A stretch of DNA of 64,000 nt from Pseudomonas kilonensis. Its GTDB lineage: Bacteria; Pseudomonadota; Gammaproteobacteria; Pseudomonadales; Pseudomonadaceae. The position numbers and the translations under genes were made by a program. This document shows positions 55,569 through 63,250 of the stretch, piece by piece. The number at the start of each line of letters is the position of its first letter. Position 1 is the first letter of the stretch. The stretch covers positions 1 to 64,000 of the forward strand of contig NZ_LHVH01000024.1 in NCBI RefSeq assembly GCF_001269885.1, read 5' to 3'. Under the pieces are notes generated by a model. The model saw only the letters and a list, made by a program, of their open reading frames with translations. It was not told where the DNA came from and made no database searches.

Positions 55569-55685
55569 GGCCTGAATCTCCTTTGTTGATTCCGGCCTTC
55601 AGCGTACGCGCCAATTCTCTCCGTTTTATTTCACATCCCTATCATCTTCACCGTGCAGGATGGTCCGCACGCAAAGGAGCGCGCT

Positions 55686-56138
55686 ATGACCCGGGGCAAG
55701 CAACGCGGTTTCACCCTGATCGAACTGATGGTGGTGTTGGTGATCATCGGCATCGCCAGCGCCGCCGTGAGCCTGAGCATCAAGCCGGACCCATTGAAGT
55801 TGCTGCGTCAGGATGGCGAACGGCTGGTGCAACTGTTGCAACTGGCCCAGACCGAAGCCCGCACCGACGGGCGACCGATTACCTGGCGCTGGGACGCCAA
55901 GGGTTTTGGTTTCAGTCGCCGCATCGATCAGGGCGCCGGGCTCGATCGCTTCGAGGACGACCCGCAACTGCATCCACGTCGTTGGCAGAGCCCGTCGATG
56001 GAGGTTCGCGTGGAGCCCAGGCAGCGAGTCGTGCTGAATGCCGAATGGCTCGGCGAGCCCTTGCAGATCCGCCTGTCGGACGGCCAGAACAGCCTCAATG
56101 TGCAACGCAGCGCCGCCGGACGGGTGCAACTCCAATGA
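55686..56138 (+). CDS. hxcU: Type II secretion minor pseudopilin GspH (HxcU)
   Basis: The 150-residue pseudopilin has the prepilin motif KQRGFTLIELMVVLVIIG, with cleavage after Gly8, and a GspH-like globular domain (QLLQLAQTEARTDGRPITW). AAAGGAGCGCGCT before the ATG at 55686 fixes the start. Its end overlaps the hxcW start (ATGA). It is divergent from hxcP. Confidence 0.93.
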   Translation: MTRGKQRGFTLIELMVVLVIIGIASAAVSLSIKPDPLKLLRQDGERLVQLLQLAQTEARTDGRPITWRWDAKGFGFSRRIDQGAGLDRFEDDPQLHPRRWQSPSMEVRVEPRQRVVLNAEWLGEPLQIRLSDGQNSLNVQRSAAGRVQLQ

Positions 56139-56746
56139 GCGCCCGGCAGACAGGCTTCACCTTGTTGGAGGTGATGGTGGCGATCCTGCTGATGGCGGTG
56201 GTCAGCCTGATCGCCTGGCGCGGGTTGGACAGCGTGACCCGTGCCGACAGCCACTTGCAGGCCAGTACCGAACAGACCGAAGCGCTGCTGCGGGTCTTGA
56301 ACCAACTGGAGCGCGACGTCGCCCTGCGCGCCAGCATCGAACTGAGCGAACCGGTAAAACCCGGCGTCGACGACGAGCCCTCGACCGCCCCGCCCGCCCT
56401 CACCGTGCGCAGCACCGAAGGCCGGGGTTTGCGCCTGGACGTGATCCGCGTGGCGGCGACCCAGGAGGGCGAGTTGCAACGGGTACGCTGGTGGATCAAG
56501 GGCGACACGCTTTACCGCGCCCAAGGCCAGGCCCGCAGTCGCTACCCACTGCCCGCACCCGGCCCGGGCGTGGCGGTGCTCAGTGACGTCAGCGACGCCG
56601 GACTGCGGTTCTGGGACAAGGAAAAAGGCTGGCGCAAACTCAGCGGCAACCGCCAGGAAAACCCGATGGGCATCGAAATCAGCCTGACCCGCCAGACACC
56701 TCAGGGCGTAGAGAAATATCGACAGGTGCTGGGGCCGTTGGAGTAA
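56135..56746 (+). CDS. hxcW: Type II secretion minor pseudopilin GspJ (HxcW)
   Basis: The 203-residue pseudopilin starts MSARQTGFTLLEVMVAILLM, with cleavage after Gly7. The globular part includes VRWWIKGDTLYRAQGQARS and the C-terminal SLTRQTPQGVEKYRQVLGPL of GspJ. It builds the tip with GspI and GspK. It is translationally coupled to hxcU. A tandem REP array separates it from vreR. Confidence 0.93.
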   Translation: MSARQTGFTLLEVMVAILLMAVVSLIAWRGLDSVTRADSHLQASTEQTEALLRVLNQLERDVALRASIELSEPVKPGVDDEPSTAPPALTVRSTEGRGLRLDVIRVAATQEGELQRVRWWIKGDTLYRAQGQARSRYPLPAPGPGVAVLSDVSDAGLRFWDKEKGWRKLSGNRQENPMGIEISLTRQTPQGVEKYRQVLGPLE

Positions 56747-56766
56747 GCCGAGCGAATACCCCCCCA

Positions 56767-57062
56767 TGTGGGAGCGGGCTTGCTCGCGAAGAGGCCTGTA
56801 GGCTCAATATCAATGTCGACTGTTATGCCGCCTTCGCGAGCAAGCCCGCTCCCACAGGATCTCCGGGTGTTCTCAGATGGTGAGCCCGCCACTAATCCCC
56901 TTGTGGGAGCGAGCCTGCTCGCGAAGAGGCCTGTAGGCTCAATATCAATGTCGACTGTTATGCCGCCTTCGCGAGCAAGCCCGCTCCCACAGGATCTCCG
57001 GGTGTTCTCAGATGGTGAGCCCGCCACTAATCCCCTTGTGGGAGCGAGCTTGCTCGCGATGT
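56767..57062. repeat. Tandem 135-bp repeat built on REP pairs
   Basis: A 135-bp unit (56767-56901) is repeated almost exactly at 56902-57036, and a third partial copy starts at 57037. Each unit has a forward REP, a reverse REP and a linker with TCTCCGGGTGTTCTCAGATG. The copies differ by only about two bases in the first REP. It fills the gap between the convergent hxcW and vreR genes. Confidence 0.92.
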
Positions 57063-57085
57063 GGCCCGCCCAGGCACCACGGGAC

Positions 57086-58039
57086 TCAGCTCAGCACCAC
57101 CACCCCACCCGGCAATTCGGTGCATTTGGCGCCGTAGGCATCGCGGATCAACAGCGCTACGCCCGCCAGTTGGTCGAGGCGAAACCGCGCCTGGACCTTG
57201 CGCTGGCCCAGTTCGCGGTTGAGTAGCAGCAACATGCCTGGCCGATAGCGGTTGATCTCATCAATGACGCTGGCCAGGGTCGCGTCGTTGAACACCAGGA
57301 CCTGCTCACGCCAGGCAATGGCGGCCGACACATCGGCACGCTTGGGAGCACCTACCCGGCCAGGGTCGTACGTCAGTTGCATGCCCGGTTCCAGGCGAAA
57401 CCGCTGGCCTTGCACCTCGACCTGCACCACACCCTCCAGGCAGGTCGCGCAAACGCTCTGGTCGGTGTAGCGGATGTTGAAGCGTGCCCGGGCGGCGCTG
57501 ATCCAGCCGGCACCGGCCTGGACGCTGACCACCTGGGCACTACGCCCCTGCACTTCAATCTCGCCGCTGAGCAACTCCAGTCCTTGTCCGCCATCGGCCA
57601 GCGCGTGGCGGCTGAGGCGGGTCTGGGTGTTGAGCTCCAAGCTGACGCCCTCGGCCAATTCCACTCGGCGCTGTTCGCCGACGTCGGTGACGTAGTCGGC
57701 TCCCAACCCGGAAACACCACCGGGCACCGTGGCGCGGATCAACAGCAAAGCCGCCGAAGCCGCGATGGCGCCACCCAACAACGCCCGGCGACCGAAATGC
57801 CGGGGCGCCTGCACCGCCGCGACGGCAGGTTGCAGCCCCTGCCACAGCGCCTTGGCCTGTTCGAAGGCCCGGGCATGTTCGGGGCTTTGCCCGCACCACT
57901 GGCGCAAGGCCCGGGCATCGGCCACGGTGGCGCGCCCCGAGGTCAGCAGGATCAGCCAATCTCGGGCCTCGCTGGCCAATCGGGCCTGGGGCGTGGCGTC
58001 AGGGGAAGCGATGCTGAAGATGTTCAAGCGCACACACAC
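57086..58039 (-). CDS. vreR: FecR-family anti-sigma regulator VreR
   Basis: The 317-residue protein has a cytoplasmic sigma-binding domain (about residues 20-75, with RDWLILLTSGRATVADARALRQW split by a turn), one transmembrane helix (about 88-108) and a periplasmic FecR domain (about 120-215). A C-terminal STN-like part ends it. It should hold VreI inactive until VreA signals. The start is one of several GTGs near 58039. It is 26 bp after vreI. Confidence 0.9.
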   Translation of the reverse strand: MCVRLNIFSIASPDATPQARLASEARDWLILLTSGRATVADARALRQWCGQSPEHARAFEQAKALWQGLQPAVAAVQAPRHFGRRALLGGAIAASAALLLIRATVPGGVSGLGADYVTDVGEQRRVELAEGVSLELNTQTRLSRHALADGGQGLELLSGEIEVQGRSAQVVSVQAGAGWISAARARFNIRYTDQSVCATCLEGVVQVEVQGQRFRLEPGMQLTYDPGRVGAPKRADVSAAIAWREQVLVFNDATLASVIDEINRYRPGMLLLLNRELGQRKVQARFRLDQLAGVALLIRDAYGAKCTELPGGVVVLS

Positions 58040-58064
58040 TCACGAAAGGGTCGGGTCTCTACTC

Positions 58065-58610
58065 TCAAGACGGTTTTCCCGCGCCGGGACCGAACCGCTG
58101 AATGACTTTTCTTTCCAGGCGCAGGGCGCAGTGCCCCAGTGCCGCCTTGATTTCCTTCTCCACCATGCGCGTGGAAATACCGAAGCGCTGGGAGATTTCC
58201 AGGTGCGGCGCTTCTTCCAGGCGTGCGGCGATGAATATCTTGCGACGGCGCGCCGGCAGTTCATACAAGGCCTTGAGCAGGGTCTGCAGCTCCTTCTGCC
58301 CACCCACCACGCGAGCCGGATCCAGCGCTTCATCCGAGACCTGCAGCAATTCCTCGATTTCATCGCCGGTGAGCAGGCGTGCATCGGCCTGTCGGCGGTC
58401 GGCGGCGATGTTCAGGGCCATGCGATACAAATAAGCGTTGGGCTGGGCAATCTCCTGGGTATCGACCATGCGATCGACCCGCAGGTAGGTTTCATGCAAC
58501 ACATCGTTGGCCAGTTCCTCGGAGCCCAGGCGTCTGCGCAGGCGCACCTTGAAATCCTCATACGAGGTGAGGAACAACTTCACCAGCGGGCTGCGACCGG
58601 AGTCTTTCAT
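58065..58610 (-). CDS. vreI: ECF sigma factor VreI
   Basis: The 181-residue sigma factor of the FecI type has region 2 (about residues 12-75, with EELANDVLHETYLRV and NAYLYRMALNIAADRRQ) and region 4 (about 110-165, with LEISQRFGISTRMVEKEI). The ATG at 58610 overlaps the vreA stop (ATGA) and follows GGAAGGGG, so it is preferred over an upstream ATG inside vreA. P. aeruginosa VreI drives hxc and pdtA genes. Confidence 0.92.
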   Translation of the reverse strand: MKDSGRSPLVKLFLTSYEDFKVRLRRRLGSEELANDVLHETYLRVDRMVDTQEIAQPNAYLYRMALNIAADRRQADARLLTGDEIEELLQVSDEALDPARVVGGQKELQTLLKALYELPARRRKIFIAARLEEAPHLEISQRFGISTRMVEKEIKAALGHCALRLERKVIQRFGPGAGKPS

Positions 58611-59305
58611 TGCCCGGACACCCCTTCCCCTGCTATGCATTCCATGCTTCTTCCTGATGAGTCGGGTAACAAAAGCAGGGTCACCGGCTGGCGCAACGAG
58701 CTGGGCGCCGGGCGGTCGATCCTGAGGTTTTGCAAACTGTTGACCAAGGCCTTATCCCGCATCACGTCGCCTGTGGAACTGACCAGGCGGCTGTGCTGGA
58801 CCACGCCGTCCCGGCCGATCCACACTTGCAGCACCGCCCGGAAACTGCCTGGGCGGGTCAACGGTGAACGACACAAATTGCGCTGGATGACCGCCTGGAT
58901 CGCTGCCGCGTAGTTGCTGTCACTCAAACCTGGGGTGACGCCGGGAGGCAGTGGCACCTCGCGGACCCGCACCGGCTGCAACGTGAACGCATCCGCCCGG
59001 GCATAGTGCGCCGCCAACCCGGTGCCGCTGAGCAACACCCTCAACCCTTCGGAAGGTGTGAACTGCCCCTGGACACCCAGCGTATGGCGCTGGCTCGACA
59101 ACGGGTGGTCCACCAGCACCGCCATGCCCGTCGCCCGGCTGAACTGCTCCAGCGCCGTGGTCAGTTCCTGGGGCGCGATATCCAGGTCCACCAGGCCGGC
59201 TGCCTGGATCGGCCCGGCCAGCAGACACAACAACAGCGTCAGCCAGCCCAAGGGCGCCCTGGTCAATCCACGTCCGCGTCCGCCCCCGGCTCTGCCCTGC
59301 TGCAC
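58607..59305 (-). CDS. vreA: VreA, STN-domain signal receptor of cell-surface signalling
   Basis: The 232-residue periplasmic protein has a signal peptide (about residues 15-36, LTLLLCLLAGPIQA), an STN domain (about 40-110, with QELTTALEQFSRATGMAVLV) and a TonB-C-like domain (about 130-225, with FRAVLQVWIGRDGVVQHSRLV). It lacks the plug and barrel of normal receptors, as does VreA of the P. aeruginosa PUMA3 system. It would pass an unknown signal to VreR. The start is probably GTG at 59305. A Pho box lies 43 bp upstream. Confidence 0.92.
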   Translation of the reverse strand: MQQGRAGGGRGRGLTRAPLGWLTLLLCLLAGPIQAAGLVDLDIAPQELTTALEQFSRATGMAVLVDHPLSSQRHTLGVQGQFTPSEGLRVLLSGTGLAAHYARADAFTLQPVRVREVPLPPGVTPGLSDSNYAAAIQAVIQRNLCRSPLTRPGSFRAVLQVWIGRDGVVQHSRLVSSTGDVMRDKALVNSLQNLRIDRPAPSSLRQPVTLLLLPDSSGRSMECIAGEGVSGQ

Positions 59306-59347
59306 GACTGACGTATCCGTTGAAAACCGTCATCCTGAGGGGAGTTT

Positions 59348-59365
59348 ATGAATGTCGTATGACAA
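59348..59365 (-). promoter_or_regulatory. Pho box before vreA
   Basis: On the minus strand TTGTCATACGACATTCAT gives two CTGTCAT-like heptamers (6/7 and 5/7 matches) in direct repeat with an 11-bp step. It faces vreA, 43 bp before the start codon. The P. aeruginosa vre genes are phosphate-starvation induced, which supports PhoB binding. Confidence 0.7.
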
Positions 59366-59444
59366 CTGATACAAATCCCCCGGGCCGCACTAGACTGATG
59401 CCCTGACAGCGAACCGTCCGGTGTGACGGGCCAGGAGGTCGATG

Positions 59445-59795
59445 ATGAAACAGTGGATGCGTATGACAGCAGGCCTCGGCCTGCTCATGGCCCTGCCCTG
59501 GGCCCAGGGCGAAGAAGCCCCGGCGTGTATCGAGGTGACCGTCGGTGGCTACAAGACCCCCGACTACAACTGCCTGAGCCGGCAGATGGGCAACGACCCG
59601 CAGGCTGCAACAGCCACGCAACGGGCCCAGGACGCCATGAATGTGCCCGTCAACGAACGCGCGCCGAACAGCATCGGCCTGGCAACCCCGGCGGCCACTG
59701 GCGTGCGCATGGGCAATACATTTGGCACTTCGGTCAAGCCCCAGCGGCCGCCGGCTCCGGCCAGCAATTCGCCGCTGCCCAATGGAAATAAATAG
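59445..59795 (+). CDS. Small exported protein of unknown function
   Basis: The 116-residue protein has a signal peptide (about residues 1-22, MTAGLGLLMALPWAQG) and two cysteines in the mature part (PACIEV and YNCLSRQM). The C-terminus is rich in Pro, Ala and Asn and may be disordered. CAGGAGG at 59432-59438 favours the second of two ATGs. It is divergent from vreA; a link with the Vre-Hxc system is possible but only positional. Confidence 0.7.
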   Translation: MKQWMRMTAGLGLLMALPWAQGEEAPACIEVTVGGYKTPDYNCLSRQMGNDPQAATATQRAQDAMNVPVNERAPNSIGLATPAATGVRMGNTFGTSVKPQRPPAPASNSPLPNGNK

Positions 59796-59816
59796 AGGCA
59801 AACGACAGACCTGCTC

Positions 59817-59907
59817 TGTGGGAGCAAAGCTTGCTCGCGATCCAGGCGACACGGTCCGCCAGATTCACCTCATCATCGTTCATCGCGGGCAAGCCTTGCT
59901 CCCACAG
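59817..59907. repeat. Inverted REP pair
   Basis: REP copies at 59817-59845 and 59880-59907 lie between the small exported-protein gene and the AhpD-like gene. Confidence 0.85.
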
Positions 59908-59921
59908 TTGGCTTTCGCGGA

Positions 59922-60362
59922 TCAGCCACCCGGACTCTGGCGAAAACTCACCGCCAGCCGGTTCCAGCTGTTGATGGTGCTGATCGCCAGGGTCAGGTCC
60001 ACCAGTTCCTCCTCGCTGAAGCAGGCCCGGGCCTGGGCATAGACGTCGTCCGGTACCTGGCTCTCAGCCAACAGCGTCACCGCCTCGGTCCAGGCCAGGG
60101 CGGCGCGTTCGCGGGGCGTGAAAAAACCGCTGTCGCGCCACACCGCCACCGCGTAGAGCCGACGCTCGGTCTCGCCCTGGCGTCGTGCCTCCACCGAATG
60201 CATGTCAGTGCAGAAGGCACAGCCATTGAGTTGCGAAGCGCGGATCTTGATCAGGTGCAGCAACGCCGGTTCGATACTCAGGCGACTGGTCAGGGCTTCC
60301 AGGCCGATCATGGCTTTCATCGCCCCAGGCGATGCAGTGTAGTAGTCCAGACGCGGGCTCAT
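59922..60362 (-). CDS. AhpD/carboxymuconolactone decarboxylase-family protein
   Basis: The 146-residue protein has the AhpD-like peroxidatic motif with C48, C51 and H55 (NGCAFCTDMH) in an all-helical CMD fold. It may reduce peroxides or act as a thiol-disulphide partner. The ATG at 60362 follows ACGGAGCCC. It is divergent from a MocR-type regulator 195 bp away, which probably controls it. Confidence 0.9.
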   Translation of the reverse strand: MSPRLDYYTASPGAMKAMIGLEALTSRLSIEPALLHLIKIRASQLNGCAFCTDMHSVEARRQGETERRLYAVAVWRDSGFFTPRERAALAWTEAVTLLAESQVPDDVYAQARACFSEEELVDLTLAISTINSWNRLAVSFRQSPGG

Positions 60363-60556
60363 GGCGGGCTCCGTGGCATTCGAGACCTTCACGGTAGGCC
60401 CAGGGACCGGTCAATGACAGGTCCAATTCGGCGAAAAACCCGGAGGCAAGTCCAATGGGCGGGATTTTCCCCACGCAACTTCTATGCAGTTGCACAATGC
60501 GGGTAATCTTGCGCCTTTGACGCTGGCCGCCAACAATCGCCCAGGAGCTTGCGGGT

Positions 60557-61990
60557 ATGGAACTTCATGTTGTCATCAACGGCCGCAAGGACCTGTCGAG
60601 CCAGTTGTATCAACAATTGCGCAGCGCCATCGAAAGCGGTCGCCTGGCGGCCGGTACGCAACTGCCGCCCAGCCGCCTGCTGGCCGAACAACTGGGGGTC
60701 TCGCGCAAGACCGTCTCCGACACCTACGCCCAACTGACCTACGAAAATTTCCTCACCGGTATCATCGGCAAAGGCACCTACGTCAACGCGCGGCCGGCCA
60801 GGATCGTACGCAAGCAGAGCCACCGCGAGCTGGCCGGTGCCGACGTCGTCGAGGCCTGGCGCACCATGCCCGACCTGATGCGCCATCCCACCCTCGAAGG
60901 GGCGTTGCGCTACGACTTCATCGGTGGCGCCACCGGCAAGGGCCAGTTTCCGCTGGACGACTGGCGGCGCTGCACGGCCCACGCGCTGCGCCAGATCGCC
61001 AGTGCCAAGGGCTTCTACAGCCAGCCCGAAGGCCTGCCGTCGCTGCGCAATGCCATTGCCCGGCACATCGCGTTTTCCCGCGGGGTCAATTGCCAGGATG
61101 AAGACGTGGTGGTCTGCAACGGCGCGCAGCAGGCCCTGGACCTGATCTCGCGGGTGTTGACCCGTCCCGGCAGCCTGGTGGCCATGGAGGATCCGGGCTA
61201 TCCGCCGGCGCGGTTGTTGTTCGGCTCCCAGGGCGCCACGGTGGCCGGGGTGCCAGTGGACGAGCAAGGCATGCGGGTCGACCTGATCCCCGATGGCACG
61301 CGGTTGATTTATGTGACGCCCTCCCACCAGTTTCCCTTGGGCATGCCCATGAGCCAGGCCCGCCGCGAGGCCCTGCTGGCGCGGGCCTATGAGCTGGGGG
61401 CGATCATCATCGAAGACGACTACGACAGCGAATTCCGCTACGAAGGCCGGCCCGCCGATTCGTTGCAGAGCCTGGATGAGCGCGGGATCGTGGCGTACGT
61501 CGGCACCTTCTCCAAGACCTTGTTGCCGGAACTGCGGCTCGGCTATGCGATCCTGCCACCAGCGATTCTTGAAGCGGTGATCCTGGCCAAGCGCCTCACC
61601 GACCAGCACACCTCGACCCTGCCTCAGTGGGCGCTGGCGAAGTTCATCGCCGAGGGCTGCCTGCTCAAGCACATCCGCCGCTGCCACACCCTGTATGCCG
61701 GTCGTCGCGAGCGAATCCTGGCACGCATGGCCGGGGACTTGTCGCCCTGGTTCGAGGCCGTGCCCACCACCGCGGGCTTTCATATGGCGGTGTTGTGCAA
61801 GGTCCCCATGGACCTGGCGCTGGTGATCGAACTGGCGAAAAAAGCCGAAGTCGGGCTCTACAGCCTTGATGGCTTTTTCAACGAGGCCCCGGTGCGGCCG
61901 GGCCTGTTCTTTGGTTTCGGCGCGATCGAAACCCTGGACATCGACATCGCCCTCGACCGTTTGCGCGACATTCTGCAGCAGGTGGCCTGA
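60557..61990 (+). CDS. MocR-type regulator (GntR HTH plus aminotransferase domain)
   Basis: The 477-residue protein has a GntR winged helix (about residues 10-75, with LPPSRLLAEQLGVSRKTVSD) and an aminotransferase domain (about 110-470). The PLP lysine lies in TFSKTLLPELRLGY, and EDDYDSEFRY is a typical MocR motif. CAGGAGCTTGCGGGT before the ATG sets the start. It is divergent from the AhpD-like gene. The effector is unknown. Confidence 0.92.
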   Translation: MELHVVINGRKDLSSQLYQQLRSAIESGRLAAGTQLPPSRLLAEQLGVSRKTVSDTYAQLTYENFLTGIIGKGTYVNARPARIVRKQSHRELAGADVVEAWRTMPDLMRHPTLEGALRYDFIGGATGKGQFPLDDWRRCTAHALRQIASAKGFYSQPEGLPSLRNAIARHIAFSRGVNCQDEDVVVCNGAQQALDLISRVLTRPGSLVAMEDPGYPPARLLFGSQGATVAGVPVDEQGMRVDLIPDGTRLIYVTPSHQFPLGMPMSQARREALLARAYELGAIIIEDDYDSEFRYEGRPADSLQSLDERGIVAYVGTFSKTLLPELRLGYAILPPAILEAVILAKRLTDQHTSTLPQWALAKFIAEGCLLKHIRRCHTLYAGRRERILARMAGDLSPWFEAVPTTAGFHMAVLCKVPMDLALVIELAKKAEVGLYSLDGFFNEAPVRPGLFFGFGAIETLDIDIALDRLRDILQQVA

Positions 61991-62110
61991 AGATTGGACT
62001 GGGCATTTATCTGCCCATTGGCTGTTTGAGCCTCGCGCCGACGGGCCTATCCTGCACGGGTGTCATTGATATTGAGCAACCCCCTGCGACTTGATTCAGG
62101 AGCCTGAACA

Positions 62111-62392
62111 ATGTCTCGCCAAGTGATCAATACCGTACAGGTGCAAGCCGCCGCCGGTCGCTCGGAAGAACTGGGCCGGCAATTGCAGCAAATCGTCGAG
62201 ACCCTGCGTGCCCAGCCGGGCTGCGATGCCTACCTGGTCGACCGTTGCCCGGAGGATGGCGACCGCTGGAGCGTCAGCGCCCGCTGGCAGTCGGAAGCGG
62301 CCATGCAAGCCCACTTCAACTGCCCGGAAGTGCAAGGCTTCATCAGCCTGATCGACAACCGCCTGGCCCGAAGCGTCGACTTCAACAGCTGA
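62111..62392 (+). CDS. Antibiotic biosynthesis monooxygenase (ABM)-fold protein
   Basis: The 93-residue protein has the ABM dimeric ferredoxin-like fold pattern, including LQQIVETLRAQPGCDAYLV and W-S-V-S-A-R-W followed by the helix AMQAHFNCPEVQGFI. Family members include quinol monooxygenases and stress proteins. AGGAGCC at 62099-62105 precedes the ATG. Function not assignable. Confidence 0.87.
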   Translation: MSRQVINTVQVQAAAGRSEELGRQLQQIVETLRAQPGCDAYLVDRCPEDGDRWSVSARWQSEAAMQAHFNCPEVQGFISLIDNRLARSVDFNS

Positions 62393-62402
62393 CGCCCCGC
62401 GG

Positions 62403-62502
62403 CTGTAGGAGCTGCCGAGTGCAACGAGGCTGCGATCTTGCCCAATCCAATTGAGTCTCAAGCGAAAGATCAAAAGATCGCAGCCTTCGGCAGCTCCTAC
62501 AG
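62403..62502. repeat. Inverted repeat, TAGGAGCTGCCGA family
   Basis: Left arm TGTAGGAGCTGCCGAG ... GCTGCGATCTT and right arm AAAGATCGCAGCC ... GGCAGCTCCTACA, with differences between arms. Same family as 27931-28047 and the inner part of 9196-9359. Confidence 0.85.
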
Positions 62503-62650
62503 AGGGTTACCTTTCAAACTGGATGGATCGCGGTATTGGTCTATCCACCTTCCGAAAGATTGGACGTTTGCTTGTCCTACCGTGGGGCTTAGGGTGAATC
62601 CATCGCCGCGACAGCGCGAAATCACTCGAAACCACACAGGCCCTACCTTC

Positions 62651-63055
62651 ATGAAAACACTCTGTCTGATCGCCGCCCTCAGCCTGCTGCCCATGACCCA
62701 GACCTACGCCCACGAAGCCGCGCCTTCGGAAAAGGTCACGGTGCTGCAGGAGCAATTGCTGAAAAACGTTCCAGGTAAAAAAACCATGATGCTGACTGTC
62801 AACTATGCACCCGGCCAAGCGTCCATTGCCCATAAGCATGAGGGCACAGCCATGGCCTACGTACTGGAAGGCGCCATCACTTCCCAGGTCAAGGGTGAAC
62901 CGGCGAAGACCTACAAGGCTGGAGAGTTCTGGTATGAAGCGGCGGGGTCCGAGCACCTGGTGTCGAAAAACGCCAGCGCGAGCCAACCGGCGAAACTGCT
63001 GGTGTTCATGGTGATGGGTGAGGATGAGGCGGTGTTGATACCGCTGAAAAACTGA
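62651..63055 (+). CDS. Secreted cupin-domain protein
   Basis: The 134-residue protein has a signal peptide (residues 1-20, MKTLCLIAALSLLPMTQTYA) and one cupin barrel with metal-ligand histidines in IAHKHEGTAMAYVLEG and GSEHLV. Periplasmic single-cupin proteins of this type are common in Pseudomonas. The ATG at 62651 is chosen because of the signal peptide. Substrate unknown. Confidence 0.87.
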   Translation: MKTLCLIAALSLLPMTQTYAHEAAPSEKVTVLQEQLLKNVPGKKTMMLTVNYAPGQASIAHKHEGTAMAYVLEGAITSQVKGEPAKTYKAGEFWYEAAGSEHLVSKNASASQPAKLLVFMVMGEDEAVLIPLKN

Positions 63056-63075
63056 GCCGCCAAAACGCGATCCTC

Positions 63076-63168
63076 CTGTGGGAGCGGGCTTGCTCGCGAA
63101 GGCGGTGCATCAGTCGAAGCGTTGTTGGCTGATACACCGCCTTCGCGAGCAAGCCCGCTCCCACAATG
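63076..63168. repeat. Inverted REP pair
   Basis: Classic facing REP pair (63076-63106 and 63138-63168) between the cupin gene and the terminator of the dehydrogenase gene. Confidence 0.88.
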
Positions 63169-63202
63169 TCTCCATTTCAAGCCGAACTGGGCATCAAGAC
63201 AA

Positions 63203-63236
63203 AAAAAGCCCCGCATCTCTCAATGCGGGGCTTTTT
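63203..63236. terminator. Rho-independent terminator
   Basis: A perfect 14-bp stem (63203-63216 with 63223-63236, core GCCCCGCAT) and 6-base loop has T-tracts on both strands. It ends the glutamate dehydrogenase transcript and possibly the cupin transcript. Confidence 0.92.
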
Positions 63237-63250
63237 CATTCAACGCCGGA

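Noticed and set aside
57086..59305. An ordinary Fec-type iron signalling set with a missing receptor
   Set aside because: The short STN/TonB-C-like receptor and the hxc neighbours match the Vre (PUMA3) system, where a barrel-less VreA is normal.
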